Shown here in pieces: positions 29,437 to 40,140 of a stretch of DNA of 64,000 nt. This DNA comes from Acanthacorydalis orientalis (taxonomy: Eukaryota; Arthropoda; Insecta; Megaloptera; Corydalidae), in assembly GCA_034766995.1 (NCBI GenBank), contig CM068323.1, positions 2,356,752-2,420,751 on the forward strand. Direction: 5' to 3'. The notes beneath the pieces are model-generated. The model did no database searches and had not been told where the DNA came from. It saw nothing but the letters and a program-made list of their open reading frames with translations. Positions within the stretch are counted from its first letter, which is position 1, and each line of letters starts with the position of its first letter. A program made the position numbers and the translations under genes.

Positions 29437-29781
29437 AAATAACTATTAGCAATGAAAGTGAATCTAATTAAAATATAACTCACCTGCTTTAATCATAAAT
29501 TATTTCACAAAAACAAAACACTAAAAATGTTAAACACATGTCGAACAAATGTAATTTTCGAACAGCGTCTCTTTAAGATCCAATTTTTCTTTGACCAATA
29601 AGAAAGCATAATATGTTCCTTTTCTCTACCAATAGTAAGACGATATACAAAATGACTTATAAATCGAACAACTAACGCCATCCGGTCGTGTCAGCATTAC
29701 TTAAAAAACGTGCTCAAGGTTGCCTAAGTTACTTTCACCGGCCTGGTTCAGAATAAGTTTCAGTATACATATCGAACAGAC

Positions 29782-30698
29782 CTGATACCATACTCTTAAA
29801 AAATTCTTTACATTTCAACCGATGGTAAAGATGTTTCACCTATGATGCGCGTACTGTGTTACACAGACCCTTTTTTGCAGTGAAACTTTTTAGGGCATGA
29901 TAGTGCGTGTGTACATCATATAATCAAAGTAAAACGGTAGTCGACATTATTTAAATTAAAAATTCAATTTAAAAAGGAACAATTCATCTGTATCAACCAC
30001 GAAATCTGCGACTACGATTAATGCAGTATTTTCTACATATTTAAATGACTTACAATCAATGATTTATGTGTCATATTTCAGTAACCGCAAACCAACAGTA
30101 TCATTTTTTTATTTAAATTATGAACAATGGACACCGCTGAATAGAAAAGATTTATTGTTATTAACGATTCTCATTTTAATTTTAACCGGTGTAAATCATT
30201 TTTTTCGTTGTGTATCACATAATAATATGATACGAAATTTATATCGCATGATATGTAATCTATATTATTAATAGCTTTTGTATTTATGTATCGCTATGTA
30301 TAATATTTTGCTTATCATATCGTGTGTTTCAGCCAGTTGTCATACTGTGTTAATCTGAATTAAATTTAAATAAATTGTTCTATCTACTGCATAATCCGAC
30401 TGTTCTACACCATTTATAATACTATTTGCTTTCCTTCGCGCTTCCTTACAGAGAAGTTTCACTTCAAACACGCGTGGTGACCACGCACATCATTTTTTAA
30501 TTAAATTTAATTTATTGTGATTACGAAGGATGGGTGAATACATTTAGGATCAATAGGATATTGAAATCTATCTTTTAATCAATTAAATATATTTCACAAT
30601 AATTACTGTGTGTGTACATGAAGTTGTGTGGAGCGTATTTTGTTCTTGATATGAATTCAAAAAGGTGCCTCTTCACATCGGAGAATGTATGTGTCCGT
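29782..30698. other. AT-rich gap
   Basis: One 70-codon frame (30059-30271) with hydrophobic residues, no recognised motif. Otherwise nothing seen. Confidence 0.3.
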
Positions 30699-32695
30699 CG
30701 AAGCCCCGTACACACTATTGACAATTACGGCAAGATATGCAGCCAAATGTACCTTGATGTAATGTTGGGTATCACACTATCATCACGCGTGACTGTCACG
30801 TTTTGTATTTATGCGCAGCCGCGTGTACACTATTGACAAGACTTGTGTTTGCGCGCCACTATCATATAGCTGGACGTCATTGACTTTATTATTGAAATTA
30901 TAATGGAGAGAGAAACAAGTAGTTCATCAGAGTTTGATGAAGAAATACCAAGTGTTTGTACTGTGATAGCTCATAATCAAAATCATAAGAAAAGAATTTG
31001 GGCTCATGAGCTAAATTTAAAAAGAAAAGGGTGAGTTCCATCGTCTTGTAAAGGAGCTTCAAAAGCACCCCAATCGGTACAAAATGTATTTCAGGATGTC
31101 GAAAGAAAAGTTCGAGTATCTGCATGGCCTTATCGAAGAGGATATAAGATCGAAGAACACAGAAATGCGAAAAGTCATTAGTACGGAAGAAAAACTCGCC
31201 CTGTGTTTAAGGTAAACTTAACACGAAACAACTATCTTAATTTATTTATTTATTATTTTCTTGTAATGCTGTAACTATACGTTGTACTTCGCTCTCAGTG
31301 GTAGAGTGCGAAGTAGAATATAGAGCTGCCGACGAATTCTCTACGTTCTTGATGTTTGTTGTCGTTTTTCGAGTACGTAAAGATGGTACCTAAAATACAT
31401 TTCGATCTTGAACTACATGAGACTGTAAAATGCGAAATTCGCTATGCAGAATCTCCACTTTTTTCTGCTGTTTATAAAACTGTTCAAATTGAATATTTTA
31501 TTTTTAGATTTCTTGCCACTGGAAACTCTTTCAAGAATTTTGAATTCAGTTATGACATGGAATTTAGCACAGTGGGACAGATAGATCGGTTTGCGATGCT
31601 ATTTGGAAGAAATTAAATCTAATTTTCATGCCGGTGCCAAATTAAAACATTTAGAAAACGTTGGCTGAAAAATTTAAAAATCTGTTTTTAAAAATCAATT
31701 CCTAAACCACATTACAGCAATTGATGGGAAGCATCACCATGCAGTGTCCGATTCGAAGAGACTCGAAATATTTTAATTGTAAAGGCTTCCGTTCACTAGT
31801 TCTACTTGGAAAAAAGTTGCAAGACCGAGTACTTTTCACACCACCAGACAGCCCATCGAATGAAAATTCTCCGCCGTTTCCCTACGTTATAGTTGGAGAT
31901 GCAACTTTCCCGTTAAAATCATACTTACTTCGACCAGATAGTAGATATCGCCGTGCGAGGGATGAAAACAAAATGATATTCAATTATCGATCGGTGAGAG
32001 CTCGAGAGTCATTGAAAATGCGTTTGGCGTTCTCGCATCACGGTGCAGGGTATTTCGTCAGCCTCTAATCCGTTTTCTGTACGAATTACACCGTTACAAG
32101 ATGTTAGGCATCATGTCGTAGCAGTTTCACAACTTTATATTGCTACGTTTACCCTTGCCTAGATTTTAGAAATAATCTGTTGGGCGCTATCAAGATTTCT
32201 TATATTATTTATAATAATAACTGTTATAAAAAATATTTTAATAAAAAAAATGCTGTTAATTTATTTTAGTTATTTTTACATCTGAAAGAACCAAATTGTT
32301 TTATTAGATTATATTATACTATTTGTTAGATTATTTGTACTATATATTATACTAGGTTATATTATACTTTACTATAATAAATTGAAAAAAATATATTTTG
32401 ATGTTATTTTCAATTAAAATCGACACATTTTCAATTTATCTCGAAACTTTTCAAACTGAAATGTCAATTGACAACTGATTCAAAAGTGTTATCAGGTCAC
32501 GAAATATCTGCAGAAACAGAAATATGTGAGAACGTGTCAACACTAGTCGAGATAAGAATCGTATGCGTCAAGTGTGATATGCATGAAGTGACAGTAGTGT
32601 GCACCGATACCATTGAAACCAATGTAAAATTAGCTCTTACATATGTTCTTATCACGTGATTGTATGTGACGTGTCAGTAGTGTGCACGGGGCTTC
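30699..32695 (+). mobile_element. PIF/Harbinger transposon
   Basis: A 2.0-kb element with TIRs GAAGCCCCGTACACACTATTGAC and GTCAGTAGTGTGCACGGGGCTTC (20-bp core GAAGCCCCGTACACACTATT). Subterminal copies of GTGTACACTATTGACAAG (30823) and GTGACAGTAGTGTGCACCG (32580) repeat the end motif. It encodes one HARBI1-like transposase with an intron. No second Myb-like ORF was found, and the 3-bp target duplication is not clear. The right end abuts the dispersed repeat at 32700. Confidence 0.88.
30903..32135 (+). pseudogene. Harbinger transposase (HARBI1-like) pseudogene
   Basis: Starts MERETSSSSEFDEE at 30903. A small frameshift after LNLKRKG (stop at 31032) leads into GEFHRLVKELQKHPNRYKMY, then FRMSKEKFEYLHGLIEEDIR and EEKLALCLR. 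The exon ends at 31211 (AAG|GTAAAC); an acceptor TTTTTAG at 31507 joins to RFLATGNSFKNFEFSYDMEF in frame. Further on, ITAIDGKH (first Asp, out of frame with the next part), FPYVIVGDATFPL (second Asp) and, after a +1 shift near 32010, VIENAFGVLASR (Glu) complete the DDE set. All catalytic residues survive, but at least three frameshifts break the protein. Confidence 0.88.
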
Positions 32696-32699
32696 AAGG

Positions 32700-32812
32700 A
32701 TACCAAATAACGAACGCCGGAGCGCTTTAAATGTGCATTTCTATTCTACATATCGTTCCGTCTCGTACTGCAACAGTCACCCGAGTTGTTGCGGTACGAC
32801 AGGGCTAAATCA
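32700..32812 (-). repeat. Dispersed hairpin-bearing repeat, copy 2
   Basis: Reverse complement of about 4906-5022. It carries the hairpin GTACTGCAACA/TGTTGCGGTAC and lies between the Harbinger right end and the 3' tail of a non-LTR element. Confidence 0.65.
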
Positions 32813-32814
32813 AA

Positions 32815-34279
32815 ATTAGAAAGTATTTTATTGATGTAAATTGATACATCGGGTGTTGGTACACACAATGGAACGGAAATGGATCCGGGGTCTAAGCCAA
32901 CGGCTTTTTAGCCGGGTTTGAAAGGAAGTCAGAAGTTAGGTAAGGAAATTTGCATGAACTACGGAGTTTTGATGCCGGGGAAAAGTTTTAAAAAACCGGC
33001 GAAAGGAGTGTATATACAATTAATGAATACAAACTTATAAATTAACACAAGAAAATAAACAAACAATAATATAATACAGAATAATAAAGAAAGGCATGCG
33101 TCAAACATTCATGCAACAGGCATACAACACTAACGTACAACAGCTGGCATGCATGTCCTAATCCTAAAGAAAATATGGCAAAAAACAAGCACAATAACTA
33201 AACAGAGAGAAAGCACTTAGTGCAGTTTTGGGGCTATGTCGTATCACAAAGAAGAATTGAGTTGTCGCGCACTGTGTAGCACGGGCAAAGCAGTTTACTA
33301 TTAAGCAGTCTGAGTTGATGTTCACCATGGAAAGTTTGTACACAGCACAAGTCTCACTGATGTCGATGTTTGTGATAGCAGGACGCTGGACACGCGTCTT
33401 AGAGACGGACTTCATGGGGGTAGCTGCTTCCTAGCCGCCTTTGAGAGGGTCCACCTCGTCCGAGGTAGTAGATCTGTGGTTTCCCTAACATGGGTGCTAA
33501 CATGCTTAGTACTTCGAGAAGAATATCTCCGATATGCGTCTTCCACGTAGTCGGAAATACGCTCCAGGCTCCAAAGACGATGCAGCTCAGCGATGGGGGT
33601 GTCGGACGGCAGACCAGTGATCTGGCGGATGCAGTTGTTCTGGAGGATCTGTAGCTTCTTCCAGCTGCTTTTGCAGGCAGGCAGCCACGCCGAGACGGCG
33701 TATAGGAGTGTGTGGATCGAATGCAGGCCTTGTAGATATCAATCTTGACCGCAAGCGGAATGTTTTTGGATTTGGGGATATGGAGAAGACGGAATTTAGC
33801 TGCTCCCTCCTTGGTCAGTCTGTCTCTAGCGGCAGCGATGAAATTGAATCGGCTGTCCAGGAGGAGACCTAGATAACGGAGTTTGTTCGTTGTCCTGATG
33901 ACGCTCCCCTGGAACTTGATAATGTAGTTCTGTGGATTGCCCGAAGAGAAGACAATCGCCTCAGTCTTTGAACTGTTTACACATATTTTGTTTTGATGGA
34001 AATACACGCTGGTTTGAGCGAGAGCTGACTCCATGCTATGTATGAGAGTAGCAATGGAGTTTTTATAGGAGGATTTGAACAGGACTGTGTCAACAGCATA
34101 GAAGCCCCTGTTAACAGTTTTGCGGAGTTTTGCAAAGTCATGGATGTAAAAGGTGAACAAGAATGGGCCCAGGACGCTGCCCTGGGGCATCCCTGCAGGT
34201 ATGGGTTGAGGGTTGGTGCAGGCACCATCCAAGCTGACATAGAATTGTTGCTGGTTGAGATAGGAATGGAAGGTACGAC

Positions 34280-34280
<1 letters not shown>
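32815..34280 (-). mobile_element. Non-LTR retrotransposon 3' part (Jockey/I group)
   Basis: The minus strand carries the C-terminal half of a reverse transcriptase (34232-33399), a 3' UTR, and a tail ending AATAAAATACTTTC followed by TTTTGATTT. The last 100 bp (from GGCTTAGACCCCG) match the plus-strand fragment at 58517-58622, so the two share one 3' UTR. The copy is 5'-truncated at the TA microsatellite at 34281. Confidence 0.82.
33399..34280 (-). pseudogene. Reverse transcriptase C-terminal half
   Basis: The open frame (277 codons from the first Met, open further to the microsatellite) contains IPAGMPQGSVLGPFLFTFYI (RT motif B), then RGFYAVDTVLFKSS where YADD has become YAVD, losing one catalytic aspartate, then SSKTEAIVFSSG and LRYLGLLLDSRFNF (thumb). 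The later part, KIDIYKACIRSTHSYTPSRR onward, appears shifted in frame. With the YADD box damaged and the 5' half missing it cannot work. Best fit is the Jockey/I group of non-LTR elements. Confidence 0.85.

Positions 34281-34316
<36 letters not shown>
34281..34316. repeat. (TA)n microsatellite
   Basis: AT dinucleotide run at the truncated 5' edge of the non-LTR copy. Confidence 0.93.
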
Positions 34317-34318
<2 letters not shown>

Positions 34319-34906
34319 ACTAGCTTACGCTCTCACATAAATCGTTTGTACTCAAGTTCGTTTCTTACTGTTTATTTTATTAACCCTTTTGAAGCCGCGC
34401 ATGGATCTAGGAATCCATTGATGTTTTCCAAAGGAACTATGGTCTCACAGCGCTATCTTTTGTATGATATATTTAAAGGTCATTAATCTGATTCTAATGA
34501 GACTAAATTTATAACTTTATTTTCATTAAAAATTAAGGTCGTCCAAAATCAGAAAAATAACGATTTTTTTATTTGAAAACCCATAAGAATTGTAAATATC
34601 AAAATTGTGTTGAATATTTTTTTTCCAAAAATTCATCATAGGAAAAAAGTGTATAAAAAATTTCTAGACAACGTCCAGATACAAGGTGTGACCGACGTGA
34701 AATCATTTTGTGCATACTTGATTGTTTCGAAATTTTTCACACTCAACAATAATGTTATTTCTGAAAACTTGCAATTGTTATCAATTTTTCCGCTTCTAGT
34801 TATGCTTTCAATCAAGAGATTTATTGTTTCCCTGAGCATTGACAACGATTTTCCGCGATATATCAGATAAATATGAAATTTCTAATGGGTAATCTGAATT
34901 AACATA
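34317..34906. other. AT-rich gap
   Basis: Overlapping frames at 34607-34870 (+) and 34636-34845 (-) have no recognised motif. Nothing else seen before the mariner target TA at 34905. Confidence 0.3.
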
Positions 34907-36195
34907 ACAGGTGGGCTGAAAGTTCGTAGGCTTGCTTAGAAAAAAATTTTTTTTTGATAGAATTTGATTTTATTATTCAATATAGTTCCCTTCGAGGGCG
35001 ATACAACGATTATAGCGGTCATACAATTTTTCGATACCATTTTTATAATACGATTTGTCTTTAGCCTCAAAATAGGCTTCAGTTTCGGCGATTACCTCTT
35101 CATCGGAGCAAAATTTCCGTCCAGCGAGCATCCTCTTGAGGTCTGAGAACAGAAAAAAGTCGCTGGGGGCCAGATCTGGAGAGTACGGTGGATGCGGAAG
35201 CAATTCGAAGCCCAATTCTTGCAATTTCGCCATCGATTTCATTGATTTGTGACACGGTGCATTGTCTTGATGAAACAGCACTTTCTTCTTCTTCAAATGA
35301 GGCCGCTTTTTCGCGATTTCGACTTTTAAACGCTCCAATAACGCTACGTAATAGTCGCTGTTTATGGTTTTTCTCTTTTTAAGATAGTCAATGAATATTA
35401 TACCATGAGTATCCCAGAATACTGATGCCAGAACCTTGCCAGCCGACTTTTGCGTCTTTCCACGCTTTGGAGTCGGTTCATCACGTGCAGTCCACTCGGC
35501 TGACTGTCGATTGGACTCCGGTGTGAAATGATGGAGCCATGTTTCATCCATCGTCACATATCGACGCAAAAATTCGGATTTATTACGATTGAACAGCTCC
35601 AAACACTCCTTAGAATCATCGATTCGTTGTTGTTTTTGGTCGATTGTGAGCTCGCGCGGCGCCCACTTTGAACAGAGCTTTCGCATATCCAAATATTCAT
35701 GCACGATATGACCGACACGTTCCTTTGATATCTTTAGGGTCTCAGCTATCTCAATCAACTTCACTTTACGGTTATCAAAAATTATTTTGTGGACTTTTTT
35801 GATGTTTTCGTCGGTAAGAGCCTCTTTGGGGCGTCCACTGCGTGCATCGTCCTCGGTGCTCATTTCGCCTCGTTTAAATTTAGCAAACCACTTCTCTACG
35901 GTTGATTTTCCTGGTGCAGAGTCCGAATAATGTTTATTAAGCCAAGCCTTGGTTTCAACAGTATTTTTTTCGCCAAAAAGCAATGCTTTATTAACACACG
36001 AAATTCCTTTTTATCCATTTTTTCAAGGTAACAAAAGTTCTTTCACTAAAAATGCTATAACTCAGATACTAATAGTGCAACAGCTGTCAAATTTATACAC
36101 GCGTCTTTTGAAGGTTAGGGCTAACTAAAAATCATATGATTTTGAACTAGTAGCGCCATCTATGTGTCAGCCTACGAATTTTTCAGCCCACCTGT
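34907..36195 (-). mobile_element. Irritans-type mariner, copy 2
   Basis: A complete 1289-bp element with TIRs starting ACAGGTGGGCTGAAAGTTCG, flanked by TA at 34905-34906 and 36196-36197. Nearly the same sequence as copy 1 at 17956-19247, which points to recent activity of the family in this genome. Confidence 0.95.
34973..36018 (-). pseudogene. Mariner transposase, near-intact (irritans)
   Basis: 336 codons are open from 35983 to 34973. The true start MDKKEF at 36018 is in another frame because the poly-A run before AATACTG is one base shorter than in copy 1 (7 versus 8). All three catalytic aspartates are present: VTMDETWLHHF, FHQDNAPCHKS, YSPDLAPSDFF. The WVPRELT-equivalent linker reads KWAPRELTIDQKQQ and the C-terminus is NRCIALEGNYIE. 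Family length is about 348 residues; without the shift this copy would have full length. A homopolymer sequencing error is possible. Used from the internal Met, it would lack the first part of the HTH domain. Confidence 0.93.
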
Positions 36196-36197
36196 TA

Positions 36198-37198
36198 TTT
36201 ATTTTAATCGACAAATTACAATTTTTGTTCTGTTTACGGTAAAATAATATCCAATTATTTAAAAAATATTTGTTAAAAAACTTTAGCACTCTTTCCCCCT
36301 CGCCGGCTATAGAGGGTTAATTGTCATACCGTGTTTTATTATAATATTATTTAAAATAATCGCTTTATTCTATTTTTTTATATTTTTAATTCTGTTAATT
36401 GTCAATTAAGCACACTTTTTACCTTAACGATCATGTGAACATAGGTACATCAAAGTTTGTCGATTGACAATTAGGGCTGATATAGGGTTGTTTAAAAAGA
36501 AGAAATGGTTACTGTATGAGTATGTTGATTAAATTTATAACTAACTTTTACTTACGAAAGAATTACATTGAATTTTTTGATTAGTATATTCATTTATTGG
36601 AAAAATGAGTCAGATATAGACGATAACATTTCTAAAATAAGCGGTCAAACAGTGCGACCGTTTATGACAAACATTTACTGCAGGTTCAATAAAAATGATT
36701 CAATTAGGAAACAAAATGCTAAAGTCGGAATTTGTTTTAGATTATAATTGCTTAGAAGAGATGGATTGAATAGATATATCTATATTATAACAATTTAAGA
36801 AAGTTCACTAAATTGACTAATAAAATTTATTATGTTTTTATTGAACTGTGTCCATCTGATGATTTTTTACTGTACAGGTGACCCTAATATCGATTAATGT
36901 TTGGTGAATAAAAACTACAAGTACAAATAAAAACGAACTTTATTATAATTTTTGATAAATACTGAATACATATGATTATAAACATTTATTTTTGAAAAAT
37001 TATATCGACCTAATGATCGTTGTTCTAGTGCTCACAAATATTAGCTCTTTTCACAAAGTTTTACATTCTTTTCCGACGTTTCAACCGGTATTTCTAAAAT
37101 TCTTGTTAGAAATACCTTTTAACCATTTTCGATTTTTGTGGACGTAAACCTTCACCATTAATTAGCTCTGAAGAAAAAGTCCAAGACCATTAAACCTG
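36198..37198. other. AT-rich gap
   Basis: About 1 kb with no recognised gene. A short tract at 36600-36640 (MSQI..DDNISKISGQT) faintly recalls the acidic start of a piggyBac ORF, too weak to call. Confidence 0.3.
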
Positions 37199-38163
37199 AT
37201 GACTTTACAATGCGTCAAAGTGTATTATAACATCCACTCAATGAATAATCTTCTTTTTATAAATATATTGAAGTTTTTGACTATTAATGATGAAATCTAT
37301 AGAAGAATCCACATTCAATGTCTGCAGTCAGAAAGCGATGGCAGCAATTTCACCACCCTGACGACTGCAAGTCGCTTAATCTCCTTATCTGTAGAGTTAA
37401 GGAGGAAGTGATTTGGCATCGCGATAACACCTGGTTTGACCAGACGATGGTCATGTCCACAGATGATACGTCACTGTGGGCCTATACGCGTTGGTTGACC
37501 AAGAGTCGACCCAGGTGCATTGCGCTCGACAGGAGTAACAGTAGCGTTACGACTGAGCCTCAAGAGAAAATCGAGGCACTCACGGAGTCTGGAGGTTTAC
37601 TTTCATACTGATTCCCTACGTGTGTCTGAGTGCACAGAGTATGTCGAGGTAGTTGTTTGATGATACCTCGCCATGCAGCCGATCCACTAGCCTGAATTCC
37701 TGACACCCAGAGATGTCGCCGGTGTGATTCGCAAACTGAAATGCAAGAAGGCAGCAGAAGACAAAGTCGGGAATACTACACTGAACCGTCCTTCCTGGAA
37801 GAGTACTGGTGTTGTGGACGAAGATCTTTAACGGGATCCATCGTACCGGGCATTACCCTCTCTGCTGGTAACATGCAAAAGTCATCGCTGTGTCAAAGTT
37901 GGGCAAGATACTGAGGCACACCGTGAACTATCGACTGATATCCTAGCTTTCCTCCCCGAGTAAGGTGTTCAAACAAACCCTACTCAAAAGGATGCTTGAC
38001 GTTGTGTCCGCTCGCGGACTCATTATCGACGAGCAGTTTAGATTTTGCGCTGGTCACGAAATGATTCGGCAGCTGGAATGCGTGGCGCGCAGCTTCAACG
38101 AGATCTGACCCACCGGTGTCGTGTTCCTCGATATTAAAAAAGCATCGGACAAGGTCTGGACCT
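37199..38163 (+). pseudogene. Jockey-like RT pseudogene, copy 2
   Basis: Closely related to the copy that follows at 38.7 kb; similarity already begins in the AT-rich leader at about 37225. The frame 37318-37611 gives the pre-RT linker (RKRWQQFHHPDD ... DDTSLWAYTRWLTKSRP). Further frames hold the RT fingers (LPGRVLV-type codons near 37790, a PISLLS-like block at about 37935) and palm motif A (VFLDIKKASDKVW at about 38120-38160). It stops abruptly at 38163, where an unrelated repeat begins. Confidence 0.82.
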
Positions 38164-38695
38164 TTTAATGATAAATGTTGCATTAGATTTCGATATATTT
38201 TTATGAAAATATGGGCGAGATTAGTAAAAAAGAAATCGGAATAGTTTACAAGTTCAAGGAAAGCTACAAAGAACTTTTTAAAAAGTGTCATCTATTCGTG
38301 AATAATTCTTAAATAAGAATCCCAAATTACCACTTGTCGTTAAAGATTTTTTAAATCTGTTGCGGTTTTGTTAATTTTTGTGAAAACAAGGTAGAACAAA
38401 TAACTATAGATAAAAGAGTTTCTTACATTTATAAGCGATCAACTACTTCAAACTATTAGCACATTAATGAATTTTATTAAACGTATCTCGTTGACGTTGC
38501 CACTTGGATTCCATTGTTTCTTAAGAAGCAATACCATGTTTTCTTTTACAAATGAAGCCGACTGATAAGATTCTTTTTCATTTGGTCACCATGTGAGGAA
38601 TATTTTGAATCTATCGTATTGCTTTAAACTTGTGACAAGTTCAACAACAGACTGTCTGTGATTGGGAGCGATTTCATCAAATGCATAAGTACTTT
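38164..38695. repeat. Unclassified dispersed repeat, copy 1
   Basis: About 530 bp closely matching 42633-43160 in the same orientation, from TTTTAATGATAAATGT to the ATTTCATC/ATCTCGTC block. It lies exactly between two Jockey-like copies. Neither strand shows a protein I recognise. Its sharp left border at both sites suggests a mobile unit or a 3' part of a larger element. Confidence 0.75.
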
Positions 38696-40140
38696 AATTT
38701 CTGTCCACTCGATGAACAGTTTTTTTTCAAACATTAAATTTTCGACTATCGATGATGAAATCTATAGAAGAATCCACATTCAATGTCTGCATTTAGGAAG
38801 CGATGGCAGCGTTTTCACCATCCTGACGACCGCAATTCGCTTAACCTCCTTATCCGGCGAATTAGGAGGAGAGTGACTCGGCACCGAGATAACACCTGGT
38901 ATGACCAGACGATGGTCATTTCCACAGGTGATACATCACCGTGGGCCTATACGCGTTGGTTGACCAAGAGTAGACCCGGGTACATTGCGCTCGACACGAG
39001 TGACAGTAGCGTTGCTACTGACCCTCAAAAGAAGACCGAGGGACTCGCAGACAGTCTGCAGGTTCAGTTTTGTACTGAGCCCCTATGTGTCCCTGAGTGC
39101 GCAGAGTATGTCGAGGTATTTGTTCGACGATACCTCGCCACAAAGCCGATCCACTCGCATGACTTCCTGACATTCGGGGATGTCATTCGCGATCTGAAAT
39201 GCAAGAAGGCAGCAGAAGACGAAGTCGGGAATACTATACTGAATCGTCTTCCTGGGAGAGTACTGATGCTGATGACGAAGATTTTTAACGGGGTTTGTTG
39301 TACCGGACATTATCCTCTCTGCTGGAAACATGCAAGTCATCGCTGTGCCAAAGTTGGGCAAGACACTGAGACACACCGTGAACTATCGACTGATATCCTT
39401 GCTTTCCTCTCTGAGTAAGGTGTTCAAACGAACCCTACTCAAGAGGATGCTTGATATTGTCCGTTCGCAGACTCATTATCATCGAGCAGTTTAGATTTCG
39501 CACTGGTCACGAAATGACTCGGCAGTTGGTCCGGCTGATGAAATGCGTGATGCGCATCTTCAATGAGAACTGACCCGACGGTGTCGTGTTTCACGATATT
39601 GAAAAAGCATCTGACAAGGTCTGGCATTCCGAACTCCTGTACAAGTTTCTGTATTTGGGCTTCCCTGATAATCCACATTTGGCATCTTGCTTGGAAGGGC
39701 GGACCTTTTACGTGGGTGTGGACGAAGGGCAGTCCTACAATCAGACCGAAACGGCCAGTATCCCGCAAGGGAGTGTGGTGGGCTCTGTGTTGTTTAACCT
39801 GAACGTCAACGACGTGCCGCAGAATCAGCATATGGTGCTCTTTCAGGATGACCCGACGGTATTTGCTCAATCTTGGCAAATGAAAATCGTCCATCGTGAA
39901 CTGCAGGCTGAAAAAGCATCCGACAAGGTCTGGCATTCCGAACTCCTGTACAAGCTCGTGTACTTAGGCTTCCCTGATAGTATAACCCACTTGTTGACAT
40001 CTTACTTGGAGGGGCAGATTTTTTATGAAGGTGTGGACGGAGAGTGGCCTACAATTAGATCAATAGTAGCGAGTGTCCCAGAAGGGAGTGTGGTGGGCTC
40101 TGTATTGTTTAATCTGAATGTCAAACAATACAAATTATGA
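38696..40140 (+). pseudogene. Jockey-like RT pseudogene, copy 3, with duplication
   Basis: The frame 38783-39418 runs 211 codons from the pre-RT linker (RKRWQRFHHPDDRNSLNLLI) through KMCKKAAEDEVG-like and LPGRVLMLMTKIFNGV. After frameshifts, 39586-40140 encodes the palm: FHDIEKASDKVWHSELLYKF (motif A), TASIPQGSVVGSVLFNLNV (motif B) and HMVLFQDDPTVFAQSW, where the YADD box reads FQDD. Motif A through motif B then occurs a second time (39908-40130: EKASDKVWHSELLYKLVYLG ... VPEGSVVGSVLFNLNV). The duplicate makes the palm fold impossible. Only the DD pair of the active site is kept, and only once. Confidence 0.88.
39598..40130 (+). repeat. Internal direct duplication in the RT
   Basis: A unit of about 310 bp (39598-39907) is followed by a partial second copy (39908-40130), both opening with GAAAAAGCATCNGACAAGGT. 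The junction is exactly in frame (QAEKASDKVW). The two copies differ by many substitutions, so either the duplication is old or it joined two different genomic copies. Confidence 0.85.

Larger units (their letters stand above)
27567..29745 (-). mobile_element. P-element-like transposon, copy E
   Basis: A 2179-bp element starting CATAGATAAAATACTC and ending TTTCACCGGCCTG, flanked by 8-bp repeats GTTGAGAG (27559-27566) and GTTCAGAA (29746-29753), six of eight matching. Same structure and almost the same length as copy A, so this size is probably a standard form of the family. THAP-type exon blocks lie on the right (about 29495 to 28985), the transposase block at 28138-28640, and a non-coding third on the left. 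The 5' end begins with CA and the 3' end with TG, as in P elements, but I see no matching terminal inverted repeats. Confidence 0.8.
27271..29781. mobile_element. MITE interrupted by a P-like element
   Basis: The termini GTCTGTTCGATATGTACACTGAACTTACTC (27271-27300, given as blocks GTCTGTTCGATATGTACACT and GAACTTACTC) and the complementary 29752-29781 form about 30-bp imperfect TIRs. Without the P-like insertion the element would be about 324 bp, internally rich in repeated AGAGTAAGTTCAGA/CTGAACTTACTC blocks. No coding capacity. The superfamily is unknown. Confidence 0.7.

Noticed and set aside
34038..34340. 100-codon plus-strand frame
   Set aside because: It is antisense to the reverse transcriptase at 33399-34280 and runs into a TA microsatellite.
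39439..39936. 165-codon minus-strand frame
   Set aside because: Antisense to the Jockey-like RT, whose plus-strand motifs A and B are clear.
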